Positions 14,168 to 23,068 of a stretch of DNA of 59,610 nucleotides are shown one piece after another. Source of the stretch: Nitrospirota bacterium (GTDB lineage Bacteria > Nitrospirota > Thermodesulfovibrionia > Thermodesulfovibrionales > JdFR-86); the NCBI GenBank assembly GCA_016207905.1, contig JACQZC010000040.1:1-59610 (forward strand), written 5' to 3'. The notes under the pieces were generated by a model. The model searched no databases and was not told the DNA's origin. It saw only the letters and a program-made list of their open reading frames with translations. Within the stretch, counting starts at the first letter, position 1, and every line of letters starts with the position of its first letter. Position numbers and translations under genes: made by a program.

Positions 14168-16201
14168 CTACTCAAGGAGTATCTCATTTATCTCGATCAG
14201 CCTGCTGTTTCCGGCTGTAAAGACCCAGCGGTAATTCTTATAAAAGTTCGGTTTCTTCAAGGTGACTCGTTTCTCCACTACATAAACCGGTTCATCTCCT
14301 TTAGCCTCAACCCAATTGAGATCTTTATCCAGTGTAAGGGGCCTCCAGCTTTTCGGGACCAAAACACCTTGAATAAGGTGGGCATCCTTTGCCCCAGGGA
14401 TTTTATCTGTCTGTCTGTCTATTTCAACCCAGTTTGTTCTATCGTTTGAGGCTTCTAATTGCCAGTTAAGCGGTATAACCGCAGGAGATACGCTCATTAT
14501 CGCATACTTTGTTATTTTTTCGTCTATTGGATAAGAAATCTCAATCCACTGGGGGTAATCGGTTGCCTTCCACGAAGAATCAGTTCTGTCAAATGCCCTT
14601 GCCGGGCTTGTCCCTTTAGAGGAGGCATAAAATCTTGTTATCGATATCTCATCCTCATATCTGCCTCCTACAAGTCTTGCCTCGTTCATGTCAATAATAA
14701 GTGTGTCGTCATCCTTCAAGATGCGGGTTTTTTTGTTCCCTAAATAGGATGTTGTGGTTTTAATGTCTTCATCTTCAATGCCCATTTCATCCAGCACAGC
14801 CACTACGATTGAGGATACATGGTTGAAGTTTGCTGTGCCGAACCTGAACTCGTATCTAAGGTCGCTGTCAGTAAAGATAGCGCCCCGTGGGACAGTAATA
14901 AACGAGATGTTCTGGAGCCTTGGGGGATCGTCAAACGAGGCTATCTTCTGGCGAACAAATTCAAGCTCGATGTTTGCATTTATAGCAGTTTGAGTCATAT
15001 TTCTAAGGGTAAGTGCTCCTGAGCTAACCACAAGGAATACCATGATTGCATAACTAAATCGCTTGAGCCCGGAAAGGCTTAGCCTATGCAGAAGCCAAAA
15101 CAGACCGATTACTGCCATGGCAGAGTATACGAATACGAAGCGATATGTTACAAAAGAGCCTTTTGCAACAAGCATCGGAGTATTGGCAAGCAAAATAAGA
15201 AGGACTACAAAAAACAGCATCTGAGCCTTCCGACCAATGGAGCCACTGCCTTTACTGCCACGGTAAAGCACCAAAGCACAGCCCACAAGTAAAAGGACAA
15301 GAACCGCCAGTGCTACCTTGCTTCCAAATGCAAGGTGCCATGCCCCAGAGAGAGCTACCCCGGAAAGTTTAAGGAACTGCCTTGCCTTTTCGATAAAGTC
15401 TCCTGTTATGGAAAGCTCGTATTTTGGATGTGCCATGATAACATCCAATTGTTTTCTTATGGGTGCATATCTATTGGCAAGAAAAGGTAGGATTAAGAAC
15501 TTGTGTGCCACATAATAAACTGACATTCCGGCTGTAGTAAACAGCAGGTCCCTTGTCAGTAGCTTGCGTGTCTTTTGCCACTCGGAGGGCTCTGAAAAAA
15601 TAATCCTTGCAAATGGAAACAAAAGCACTGTTAGTGCAGTTGGCGGATACACGAGGAGGGAGACCAAAAAGACAAAAAATGCAAGGAGGAAATAGGCTTT
15701 ACCCTTCCGGCTTTTACTGTCTGCCCTTTCAAGAATATAGTATGAGGAAACAGCTATGAGTATGTTGAGGCTTCCTGGCACAAAGTTAGTTGCCCACACC
15801 GTGTAGACCTGCACAGAGGGTAGAGTAAGGATGCTGAATGCAAGCATTGCGCTGAAAGAAGGCTGCAGATGGAATCGGCTCGTAAGATACCTCTTAATGA
15901 CAAGGCAAAAGAGCACTGCAGTTAAAAAACTCACAATCCTTGCAATTGCAAAATCCTCGATTGACTCTATAAAGAAGAACTGGATGTTCAAGAGTAGGGC
16001 GTTAATCGGCCTTCCAACCGCAACCAGCCAGTTTGTTTCGGGAAACCCTAAGAAGTTCTTTTCCTCGTTAGCCCAAACAGAGTAATCGTTGTGTATGGCA
16101 AAGTCCACGATGAAGGCAGGAAGATAAACGGCAAGGCTGAAACTAAAAAAGATGAGGATTAACTTTTTAGAAGAGATGTTTTCCCAGTATGACATATTCA
16201 T
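14168..16201 (-). CDS. GtrII-like polytopic glycosyltransferase with C-terminal discoidin-like domain
   Basis: Large inner-membrane protein (677 residues). About ten to twelve hydrophobic segments fill the first 400 residues. The N-terminal loop AIHNDYSVWANEEKNFLG and WLVAVGRPINALLL resemble the GtrII/GT-C family, in which an acidic pair in the first periplasmic loop is catalytic; assignment is by motif. The last about 280 residues are soluble and include a segment (ARAFDRTDSSWKATDYPQWIEISY, LNWQLEASNDRTNWVEID) that looks like a discoidin/F5-8 type C carbohydrate-binding fold. It probably adds a sugar from an undecaprenyl carrier to surface glycan. It overlaps the upstream gene by 1 bp and is last in the minus-strand operon. 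Confidence 0.6.
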   Translation of the reverse strand: MNMSYWENISSKKLILIFFSFSLAVYLPAFIVDFAIHNDYSVWANEEKNFLGFPETNWLVAVGRPINALLLNIQFFFIESIEDFAIARIVSFLTAVLFCLVIKRYLTSRFHLQPSFSAMLAFSILTLPSVQVYTVWATNFVPGSLNILIAVSSYYILERADSKSRKGKAYFLLAFFVFLVSLLVYPPTALTVLLFPFARIIFSEPSEWQKTRKLLTRDLLFTTAGMSVYYVAHKFLILPFLANRYAPIRKQLDVIMAHPKYELSITGDFIEKARQFLKLSGVALSGAWHLAFGSKVALAVLVLLLVGCALVLYRGSKGSGSIGRKAQMLFFVVLLILLANTPMLVAKGSFVTYRFVFVYSAMAVIGLFWLLHRLSLSGLKRFSYAIMVFLVVSSGALTLRNMTQTAINANIELEFVRQKIASFDDPPRLQNISFITVPRGAIFTDSDLRYEFRFGTANFNHVSSIVVAVLDEMGIEDEDIKTTTSYLGNKKTRILKDDDTLIIDMNEARLVGGRYEDEISITRFYASSKGTSPARAFDRTDSSWKATDYPQWIEISYPIDEKITKYAIMSVSPAVIPLNWQLEASNDRTNWVEIDRQTDKIPGAKDAHLIQGVLVPKSWRPLTLDKDLNWVEAKGDEPVYVVEKRVTLKKPNFYKNYRWVFTAGNSRLIEINEILLE

Positions 16202-16719
16202 CAGTCTGATGTTATCACGCGCATGTTTATCGTTGAGGTTCTGGAGCCCTTTGGTCCAAACCAGCCAACTCCTTCTTGGATCAGGTCAAATTCCATTCGG
16301 AAGTCTCCCTCCATGTGGGAAAAAACCTTTGCATACACGATGGCATTTTCGCCTGGTTTGATATCGTAAGGCAGTGGCGTCTTTGGTCCGTCCATAATAA
16401 AATTTCCGCCCTTAGAGTATAAGTGATACGAGAGGTAAATATTATAAGGTTCATCAGGTCTGCCTGTCCCGGCAGGCCATGTGATGTCACTAAGGTTTTT
16501 TACCTTTACCCTTAGCTCGGTAAGAATATAGATTGGCACAAACTCCACTGGATTTTCAATGTTTAGCTTTGCCCTGAATGCACTTTCAAGTAATGGCTTC
16601 TCTATAGTTGTCCTTGTTCTATCCTGGGGCTTTTCCGAGGAGAGGCAAAAAATGGCTGACCCTAAAAGGAGTAGAGAAATCAAAGCCCATGACAGCTTAC
16701 TTGCAGGGTCATTCCTCAA
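16201..16719 (-). CDS. Membrane-anchored Ig-like protein, unknown function
   Basis: A 172-residue protein with one N-terminal transmembrane segment (LSWALISLLLLGSAIFCLSS) and an all-beta exported domain. The pattern V.VKNLSDITWP, YHLYSKGG, TPLPYDIKPGENAIVYAKV, GDFRMEFDLIQEGVGWFGPKGS is a recurrent beta-sandwich found alone or fused to polysaccharide and lipopolysaccharide enzymes; its role is not known to me. It overlaps the radical SAM gene upstream by 11 bp and the GtrII-like gene downstream by 1 bp, so it may work with the latter on surface glycans. Confidence 0.6.
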   Translation of the reverse strand: MRNDPASKLSWALISLLLLGSAIFCLSSEKPQDRTRTTIEKPLLESAFRAKLNIENPVEFVPIYILTELRVKVKNLSDITWPAGTGRPDEPYNIYLSYHLYSKGGNFIMDGPKTPLPYDIKPGENAIVYAKVFSHMEGDFRMEFDLIQEGVGWFGPKGSRTSTINMRVITSD

Positions 16720-18178
16720 TCAGCCTCCTTTTAAGTCTTGTCTTAGTCATCTCGCTTATATGCTCTCTCACATGACTCCCGAATTTCTCCTCGAGCATTT
16801 TAAGATAATCGGGGTTTTCGAAGTACTGATGAAATGCATTGTCCCTGAACCTCAAGACCTCTTTGGCGCTTATATATTTTGTTGGAAGCGGAAGGGTCTC
16901 GTAGGAGTGCTGGGAGAATCCGTGCCACTCAGAGGGCATCTGCCATCCCTCTTTCACTGCAATGTCATAGAGTTTTGAGCCCGGGTATGCCATTGCCGAG
17001 TAGAAGTTTGCAAACTCGCAATTTAGCTCCACTGCCATATCCAGTGTCTCCTGCATGGTCTCAAGCGTATCATCCGGAAGCCCAAAGATATAATTCCCTA
17101 TAACCCTGATGCCTGCCTCCTGAATAGTCTCAACAACCTTTTTTATGTCCCTGACCCTCATCCTTTTTTGAGCTCCGTCCCTTACATTCGGGTTGGCGGA
17201 TTCAATCCCAAGGGCAAACCAGTTAATCCCTGCCTTTTTCATCTTCTTAAGGTTTTCGGGCTTCACAGTATCCACCCTCGCATAGACCCAGAAATTCAGG
17301 TCATAGCCTTTTTTGAGAAGTAGCTCCACAATCCCCATGTAGTGCTTTTCGCTAAGGACGAAGAGCTCGTCTACTATCTTGATATTTTTAATGCCGTATT
17401 TATTTACCAGCAGGTCTATCTCTTTGACGACTATCTCAGGGCTTCTGTATCTTATCCCGGGCTTTCCAAATGGCGCATTTATACAGCAGAATATACAGGA
17501 GTATGGACATCCTAAACTCGTATATATTGCTCCATAGGGCATTCTGTTACGAATATCGTCAAAACAGTGCCAGTTATGTGCCTTGTATTTATCCATAGGG
17601 ATGAGGTCCCATGCGGCAATTGGAAGTGCCTCATCCAGGTCTCGGACGATTTGTGCACGGGGTGTGCTTTTTATATCTCCATTTTCCTTCCACCAGAGCC
17701 CTGGTATGCCCGAATAATCCTTTCTTCCTGCCTTTAATGCCTGAAGAAGTCCAGTCAGGGTATAGAATCCCTCGCCTTCTATGACGAAATCCACTGCCTC
17801 TTCCTTGAGTGTCCTTTCAGGCAGTGCTGATGGATGAAGGCCTCCCAATGCCACCTTTCCTTCTATGCCCTCTTTCAGAGCCCTACATATCTTTCCTGCA
17901 ATTGTCATGTTCTGGGTGGAGGCAGATGGCTGAGAGCCATAGACTATGACTGCAGTAAGAAGGGGATTCAGCTCAGAGACCCTCTTTGCCGTCTCATCAG
18001 GCGTGATGTTTTCGGCATTTGAATCTATGATGGCAGGCTCAAACCCCTTTTCTCTGAGATATGAGGCAAGAACCGCAACCCAGAAAGGAGGCTCTACAGC
18101 AGAGTAATCCCTTGCAAGGTCCTGATAGACCTGCTTTCTGTCTCCGGGATTAATCAGTACGATATCAACTGTGGACAT
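16709..18178 (-). CDS. B12-binding radical SAM protein
   Basis: Second cobalamin-binding radical SAM enzyme (489 residues), substrate unknown. The B12-binding domain (about 1-150) contains VLINPGDRKQVYQ, GGLHPSALPERTL and FVIEGEGFYTL; the cluster motif CPYSCIFC is near residue 224 in TSLGCPYSCIFCCINAP. The barrel follows (KIVDELFVLSEKHY, ALGIESANPNVRDGAQKR, GNYIFGLPDDTLETM). It follows the split transketolase genes after 58 bp, in the same operon as the GDP-heptose genes, so it may modify the heptose-containing glycan or its lipid carrier. Confidence 0.83.
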   Translation of the reverse strand: MSTVDIVLINPGDRKQVYQDLARDYSAVEPPFWVAVLASYLREKGFEPAIIDSNAENITPDETAKRVSELNPLLTAVIVYGSQPSASTQNMTIAGKICRALKEGIEGKVALGGLHPSALPERTLKEEAVDFVIEGEGFYTLTGLLQALKAGRKDYSGIPGLWWKENGDIKSTPRAQIVRDLDEALPIAAWDLIPMDKYKAHNWHCFDDIRNRMPYGAIYTSLGCPYSCIFCCINAPFGKPGIRYRSPEIVVKEIDLLVNKYGIKNIKIVDELFVLSEKHYMGIVELLLKKGYDLNFWVYARVDTVKPENLKKMKKAGINWFALGIESANPNVRDGAQKRMRVRDIKKVVETIQEAGIRVIGNYIFGLPDDTLETMQETLDMAVELNCEFANFYSAMAYPGSKLYDIAVKEGWQMPSEWHGFSQHSYETLPLPTKYISAKEVLRFRDNAFHQYFENPDYLKMLEEKFGSHVREHISEMTKTRLKRRLIEE

Positions 18179-18189
18179 ACCGAAAATTA

Positions 18190-18231
18190 TAAGTCGTCAT
18201 TGCGAGTCCTGAGATTTGGGACGAAGCAACC
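18190..18231. repeat. Dispersed intergenic repeat remnant
   Basis: CGTCATTGCGAGTCC and GACGAAGCAACCT match the ends of a short intergenic repeat common in many bacterial genomes (CGTCATTGCGAG ... GAAGCAATC). Related fragments occur at 59405-59446. Confidence 0.4.
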
Positions 18232-18236
18232 TAACT

Positions 18237-19187
18237 TTATAGTGCCTCCTTAATCTTTTTGATAACTGCCTCTTTATCGAGCCCATTCAATTTATGAAGG
18301 TGCAGTCTGCCTCCAAGCTCAAAGACATATCTGTCCTTAAAGCCCATTCTTTTTACTCTGGCATTGGAATCCCTGCACTCAAGTATAAGTGACACAAGGC
18401 TGTCAAGCCCCCCTCTGTTTATAAATGCCTCCTCAAGCGTTATAACGGTCTTGTATCCCTTTATTGCCTCAAAAAACATCTCTTCATTAGGCTCAAACAG
18501 AAACACATCGATGAGCCCGACTTCCACTGCCTCATTGGCAAGCTCCCTGACTGCACTTAAGGCAGTATGTGTCATAAACCCTGTTGAAACGAGACAGACA
18601 TCTTTGCCTTTCGATAGCTCATAAAATCCCTTTTTGAGGTCAAAATCAGAGGACTCATCATAGATTTGTGGCAGGGGCTTTGAATCGAATCTCAGGTACT
18701 TAGGTCCCTTTACATTTATGGAATAATCCACAAACCGCTCAACCAGCACCCAGTCGCTTGGGGAAAAAACAGAGATATGGGGAAGTGCCCTCATTACGAT
18801 AATATCCTCGAGGCAATGATGAGAGGGCCCGGATACATCATAGCTCAGCCCTGCTCCCACCCCTATGAGGTTGATATTGACCTCTTTTGTCTGTGCAAGG
18901 AGGGAAAGGTTATTCCTTATCTGTTCATATGGCCTCATGGTAATAAAAGGTGCAATGGCATAGGCATAAACCGTAAAGCCCTCAAGTGCTATGCCTGTTG
19001 CGATATTAATCAGGTTTTGCTCTGCAATGCCAACATTTATAAACCTGTCCTTAAAATCCTCTCTTAGTTTGTCGAGCTTGGGTGCTCCGAAGTCTGCCGT
19101 GAGAAAGAAGAGCCTTTTATCTTCAACCATTCTGTCACAGAGCTTTCCTATAAAGGCATCTCTCATTGTCTTTGTAGGAGGTGTCAT
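18237..19187 (-). CDS. Transketolase, C-terminal half (pyrimidine and C-terminal domains)
   Basis: Second subunit of a split transketolase. The 316 residues cover the pyrimidine-binding domain (FLTADFGAPKLDKL, FINVGIAEQNLINIATGIALEG, about 25-70, holding the catalytic Glu of the GIAEQN motif) and the C-terminal domain (VCLVSTGFMTHTALSAV, GLIDVFLFEP). It overlaps the N-terminal subunit gene by 4 bp (ATGA). Within a GDP-heptose cluster, the likely job is to supply sedoheptulose 7-phosphate; a different sugar-branch function is possible, since split transketolases also occur in other polysaccharide loci. Confidence 0.88.
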   Translation of the reverse strand: MTPPTKTMRDAFIGKLCDRMVEDKRLFFLTADFGAPKLDKLREDFKDRFINVGIAEQNLINIATGIALEGFTVYAYAIAPFITMRPYEQIRNNLSLLAQTKEVNINLIGVGAGLSYDVSGPSHHCLEDIIVMRALPHISVFSPSDWVLVERFVDYSINVKGPKYLRFDSKPLPQIYDESSDFDLKKGFYELSKGKDVCLVSTGFMTHTALSAVRELANEAVEVGLIDVFLFEPNEEMFFEAIKGYKTVITLEEAFINRGGLDSLVSLILECRDSNARVKRMGFKDRYVFELGGRLHLHKLNGLDKEAVIKKIKEAL

Positions 19188-20044
19188 CTTAGCCTCGCAA
19201 TCGCATCATCTATGTCTTCTGGTTTTAGACTCTTTACATGGCTCATTGGGTCGGACTCAAGGCTTGGCACCCCTTTGCCCTTTACTGTGTCTGCTATCAG
19301 AACCTTTGGCTTATTGCCCTTATCGCTTTTAAGTCTCATGAAAGTTTTATGGACCTGCTTTGTATCGTGGCCATCAATCCTTTCGGCAGACCACTTATGT
19401 GTCCTGAATTTTTCAGGAAGGGGCTCGAGGTTAATGATGTTTTCGCATCTGCCCAGCATGCATGCCTTGTTGTTGTCGATTATCGCTATGATGTTATCGA
19501 GACGATGCTGTCCTCCGAACATCACTGCCTCCCAGACAGAGCCCTCGTAAAGCTCTCCGTCTCCAATAAGGACAAAGACCTTTGCATCGTTGCCCTTTCT
19601 TTTTAAAGCCAGTGCCACACCGCATGCCGCACCAAGACCATGTCCCAAAGAGCCGTTTATGGTCTCGTACCCCGGGATGAGGGTGTCAGGGATTCCTCCT
19701 AAAAAGGAATCCTCCTTACAGACCCTCATTAGCTCCTCCTTGTCAAAAAAGCCCATGTCAGCAAGTATCGGATAAAGGGCTATAGAGCCATGTCCTTTGC
19801 TGACTATGAGCCTGTCTCTACCTTCCCATGTAAGATTCTTGGGGTCGAAATTAAGAATCTTTCCGTAATATAATGAAACTAAAATCTCAACTGCCGAAAG
19901 GGACGAGGCAAGCCTTGTCTCAGGTGCTATCTTATGGATAAGGAGTGTCTGTTTCCTTACCCATAGAGCCTTTTCCTTTAAGGATTCCAAAGAAATATTC
20001 AGCTTCATCTGCCTCCTTAGGTCTTTATGTTTTTTAAATACCAC
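19184..20044 (-). CDS. Transketolase, N-terminal half (thiamine diphosphate domain)
   Basis: First subunit of the split transketolase (286 residues). It carries the thiamine diphosphate motif: GDGELYEGSVWEAVMFGGQH and then NNKACML (about 150-190), the SKGHGSIALYPILADMGFF segment, and NGSLGHGLGAACGVALALKRK. With the downstream half it should form a 2+2 cytoplasmic enzyme transferring two-carbon units between sugar phosphates. Its start lies 28 bp inside the upstream epimerase/reductase gene, so expression is tightly linked with the nucleotide-sugar genes. Confidence 0.9.
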   Translation of the reverse strand: MVFKKHKDLRRQMKLNISLESLKEKALWVRKQTLLIHKIAPETRLASSLSAVEILVSLYYGKILNFDPKNLTWEGRDRLIVSKGHGSIALYPILADMGFFDKEELMRVCKEDSFLGGIPDTLIPGYETINGSLGHGLGAACGVALALKRKGNDAKVFVLIGDGELYEGSVWEAVMFGGQHRLDNIIAIIDNNKACMLGRCENIINLEPLPEKFRTHKWSAERIDGHDTKQVHKTFMRLKSDKGNKPKVLIADTVKGKGVPSLESDPMSHVKSLKPEDIDDAIARLR

Positions 20045-20958
20045 TCATAGGTAGCTCTTATGCCATCCTCTATGCTCGTTGAGGGTCTCCAGCCAAGAGA
20101 AGAAAACCTTGAGTTATCGAGAAGCTTTCTTGGGGTTCCATCAGGCTTTGTCCTGTCCCATAGTATCTCACCCTTAAAACCCACAATCCCGGATATGATT
20201 CCTGCAAGCTCCTGAATAGAATAGTCCATACCTGTACCTATATTATAATGTTTATTTTCGAGCCTGTCTGCATTTTTCATTGCAAAAACCGAGGCATCGG
20301 CAACATCCTCGCTAAAGAGGAATTCCCTTCGTGGAGTTCCAGAGCCCCAGAGGACTACCTTATCCTTCTTTTCAGTCTTTGCGGAATGGAGTTTTCTTAT
20401 AAGTGCAGACATGACATGAGAGCTTTCAGGGTCAAAATTGTCATTAGGACCGAACATGGAATTCGGAAGTAATGCAATGAACCTTTTTGTGCCGTATTGG
20501 TTGTTATATGCCCTACAGGCAATCAGCCCTGCAATCTTAGCACCTGCATACGCCTCTGATGTCTCCTCAACATGTCCTGTAAGAAGATATTCCTCTTTTA
20601 TAGGCTGGGGACAGTCCTTTGGGTAAACGCATGAAGAGCCGTAAAATATAAGATGCCTTACGCCATATCTCTCTGCAGACTGAAAGACACTGTCCTGAAT
20701 TGCGATATTTATGTGCATGAAATCCGCAGGGTATGTTTTGTTGGCTATAATACCTCCTGTAAGACCTGCTGAAAGAAACACATACTCAGGCATCTCTTTT
20801 TTAAAAAACCCATCGACTGCCTTTGAATCAGTCAGGTCAAGCAGGTCATGGTTTGCAGTAACTATGTTCTGGTAGCCTTCCTGAGAGAGCTTTTTTAAAA
20901 GTGCAGAGCCTAAAAGTCCTTTATGTCCTGCAACAAATATCCTGGAGTCTTTAAACAT
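20017..20958 (-). CDS. GDP-fucose-synthase-like SDR, probable GDP-4-keto-sugar reductase
   Basis: Extended short-chain dehydrogenase of the WcaG/Fcl family (313 residues), NADPH-dependent. Seen: nucleotide motif GHKGLLG, catalytic GSSCVYPKDCPQP (Ser-Ser-Cys near 107-110) and YAGAKIAG, WGSGTPRREFLFSEDVADA. The position of the epimerisation acid His of E. coli GDP-fucose synthase (YGPHDNF) reads FGPNDNF here; that change is common in homologues and does not settle the activity. Because no GDP-mannose 4,6-dehydratase is present but a Cj1427-like dehydrogenase is, I favour C4 reduction of a GDP-4-keto-heptose, as for MlghC of Campylobacter, over fucose synthesis. Overlaps both neighbours. Confidence 0.8.
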   Translation of the reverse strand: MFKDSRIFVAGHKGLLGSALLKKLSQEGYQNIVTANHDLLDLTDSKAVDGFFKKEMPEYVFLSAGLTGGIIANKTYPADFMHINIAIQDSVFQSAERYGVRHLIFYGSSCVYPKDCPQPIKEEYLLTGHVEETSEAYAGAKIAGLIACRAYNNQYGTKRFIALLPNSMFGPNDNFDPESSHVMSALIRKLHSAKTEKKDKVVLWGSGTPRREFLFSEDVADASVFAMKNADRLENKHYNIGTGMDYSIQELAGIISGIVGFKGEILWDRTKPDGTPRKLLDNSRFSSLGWRPSTSIEDGIRATYEWYLKNIKT

Positions 20959-21889
20959 TACTGTATTTACTGTTTGTGATTATAGTATATCCTTTTATAA
21001 GCTCTTTGATTCCCATCTGAAGTGAATATACGGGTTTAAACCCTGTCCTTTCTATTTTTTCGTTTGACACTATATAGTCCCTTTTGTCTGGGTCCTCGCC
21101 TATTGGGGCTTCGAGGTATATGAAGTTAGGAACTGCCTCTTTTATCTTTTCGCATAGCTCTAACTTTGAGAGATTTGCATCCGAAAGCCCAACATTATAA
21201 GGCTCGTTTTTCATCTTTTGGAAATTATCCATTGCATGAATAAATGCCCTTGAGACATCTCTGACATGGATATAATTTCTCTTGAAGTGTCCCTCAAAAA
21301 CGACAACGAAGCGGTCCTTCACAGCCCTGTAGGTGAAATCATTTACAAGGAGGTCAACCCTCATTCTTGGGGACATGCCAAACACAGTGGCAAGCCTGAG
21401 ACTAATCGCATTTCCCCTGTCAAGCAGGACCTTTTCTGCTTCAACCTTCATAATGCCATAAAGAGAGATAGGCTTTAGGGGTGTGTCCTCTGTGCAGAGG
21501 ATGCCTTTCTCTCCAACACCGTATCCGCTGTTTGTGCAGGGATAAATGATTCTCTGCTCTTTAGAGGAAAGCCTTGCTATGCAGGCTATTGCATCTCTGT
21601 TTGTGGTCACTGTTCCTGTTTTATCTCTACCACAAAGTGGAGCACCCACTAATGCGGCTAAGGGGATAATATAATCAACATCTTTAAGAAGAGGGCTGAG
21701 GATATCCTCCTGCCTTGCATCTCCTCTTACAACATTGAAATTTTCGTTTGAACAGCATTCAAAAAGGCTGTTTTGTGCAAACATGAAATTGTCAAGCACA
21801 GTCACCCTGTGTCCGACTCTCAAGAGTTCGGGCACAAGGGTTGAGCCTAAATAGCCTGCACCACCTGTAACCAGAATATTGTATTTCAT
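20951..21889 (-). CDS. NAD-dependent GDP-heptose 4-dehydrogenase, Cj1427-like
   Basis: Extended SDR (312 residues) closely resembling, as I recall it, Cj1427 of Campylobacter jejuni, which oxidises C4 of GDP-D-glycero-alpha-D-manno-heptose and reduces 2-oxoglutarate to recycle its tight NADH. Shared features: GGAGYLGSTLVPELL (7-21), PLAALVGAPLCGRDK (about 76-90), YPCTNSGYGVGEKG (about 115-128), catalytic YGIMKVEAEK, and RLATVFGMSPRMRVDLLVNDF. The ordinary UDP-glucose epimerase alternative is less likely given the HddA and HddC neighbours. It lies between the ColD-like and Fcl-like genes, with an 8-bp overlap with the latter, and an L-2-hydroxyglutarate oxidase heads the operon. Confidence 0.8.
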   Translation of the reverse strand: MKYNILVTGGAGYLGSTLVPELLRVGHRVTVLDNFMFAQNSLFECCSNENFNVVRGDARQEDILSPLLKDVDYIIPLAALVGAPLCGRDKTGTVTTNRDAIACIARLSSKEQRIIYPCTNSGYGVGEKGILCTEDTPLKPISLYGIMKVEAEKVLLDRGNAISLRLATVFGMSPRMRVDLLVNDFTYRAVKDRFVVVFEGHFKRNYIHVRDVSRAFIHAMDNFQKMKNEPYNVGLSDANLSKLELCEKIKEAVPNFIYLEAPIGEDPDKRDYIVSNEKIERTGFKPVYSLQMGIKELIKGYTIITNSKYSNV

Positions 21890-21900
21890 AGGGTCTCCTT

Positions 21901-23067
21901 TTATATGTTTTTCAAAGTCTCATAGAGATAATCGATCTTATCTCTTATGTCATGCGGATGATTGCCAACAAAAAAGCCACTATAATGGGCAATATCGGCA
22001 TTGGTTGATTTCGTTACCTCATAGTCATAATATTTAACGACATCGTTTCTCAGGATATTTCCACCTGTTATGATTCTGTGCTCTATGTCTGCATTTTTTA
22101 GTTTTTCGAGAACTATTTTCCTATTAACCCTGAGCTTCGGGTTTAAGACCATTGTAAATGAAAACCATGAGCTATCTGCACCAGCAACCTGCTGCTGGAT
22201 TATAAACCTTTCGTCGTCTTTAAATCGCTCTACGAAATGCCTTGCATTCGTTCTTCTGATTTTCAGAAAATCCCCTAATTTAACGAGCTGGGCATTTCCA
22301 ATGGCTCCGTGAATCTCACCTGGCCTGAGGTTATACCCAGGAAGGATAAACCTGTATGCCTCGAAGAAATCATCGGTCTTTCTTTCAAATATAGGGCTGT
22401 CGGAATCCTGGTCCCTTGTCCAGCCATGATTTCTAAGGGACTTGAGGATATTATAAAGCTCCCTGTCGTTTGTGAGCACAATACCTCCTTCCATTGTGGA
22501 GATATGATGGGAGTAGAATGTGCTGAATGTATTCAGGACTCCGAATGTTCCTGTGTATCTTCCATTAAATGTAGCGCCCATGGACTCGCAATTGTCCTCG
22601 AAAAGGATAATGCCATTTTCACTACAGAGCCTCGTTATCTCGTCAAACTGGCAAGGGTTTCCAAGTATGCTGACTGCAACCACCATCTTAGTTTTTGGGG
22701 TAATGGCTTTCCTAAGCTCTTCGGCGTCCATATTAAGGGTATGAAGGTCTATGTCCACGAACCTGAGCTTGAGTCCATACTGGGCAAGGGGGTGAAATGT
22801 AGTTGCCCATGAGATACATGGCACTATTACCTCGTCGCCTTTCTTGAGGGGATTTTCCGATCTATAAAAGAGAGAGGCAATTGCAATAAGATTTGCAGAA
22901 CTGCCTGAATTTACCATCACCGCATATTTCATTCCAAAGTATTCTGCAAACCTCTCTTCAAATTCCTTTACATTTTTCCCCATGGTAAACATACCACCTT
23001 GCATGACCTCTGCCATAGCATGTTTTTCCTCGTCTCCGCATGTTGAACTCGTAAGCTCGTATCGCAT
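21901..23067 (-). CDS. ColD-like PLP-dependent 3-dehydratase (His replaces the catalytic Lys)
   Basis: DegT/DnrJ/EryC1/StrS-fold enzyme (388 residues). At the position where sugar aminotransferases carry the PLP-binding lysine, the sequence reads TFSTFYSHHISTMEGG (about 180-195), the histidine form known from ColD (GDP-4-keto-6-deoxy-mannose 3-dehydratase) and RfbH. This change turns transamination into C3 deoxygenation. Other PLP residues are present: GSSANL (55-60), FEDNCESMGA (about 157-166). It lacks the Cys cluster of RfbH, so ColD chemistry with glutamate is expected. In this cluster the substrate is inferred to be a GDP-4-keto-heptose, giving a GDP-3-deoxy sugar. It follows the hddA gene after 1 bp. 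Confidence 0.82.
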   Translation of the reverse strand: MRYELTSSTCGDEEKHAMAEVMQGGMFTMGKNVKEFEERFAEYFGMKYAVMVNSGSSANLIAIASLFYRSENPLKKGDEVIVPCISWATTFHPLAQYGLKLRFVDIDLHTLNMDAEELRKAITPKTKMVVAVSILGNPCQFDEITRLCSENGIILFEDNCESMGATFNGRYTGTFGVLNTFSTFYSHHISTMEGGIVLTNDRELYNILKSLRNHGWTRDQDSDSPIFERKTDDFFEAYRFILPGYNLRPGEIHGAIGNAQLVKLGDFLKIRRTNARHFVERFKDDERFIIQQQVAGADSSWFSFTMVLNPKLRVNRKIVLEKLKNADIEHRIITGGNILRNDVVKYYDYEVTKSTNADIAHYSGFFVGNHPHDIRDKIDYLYETLKNI

Positions 23068-23068
23068 T

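Noticed and set aside
20017-20958. Firm call of GDP-L-fucose synthase
   Set aside because: The family match is good, but no GDP-mannose dehydratase is present, the epimerisation His is Asn, and the neighbours belong to the heptose pathway; a general GDP-4-keto-sugar reductase is safer.
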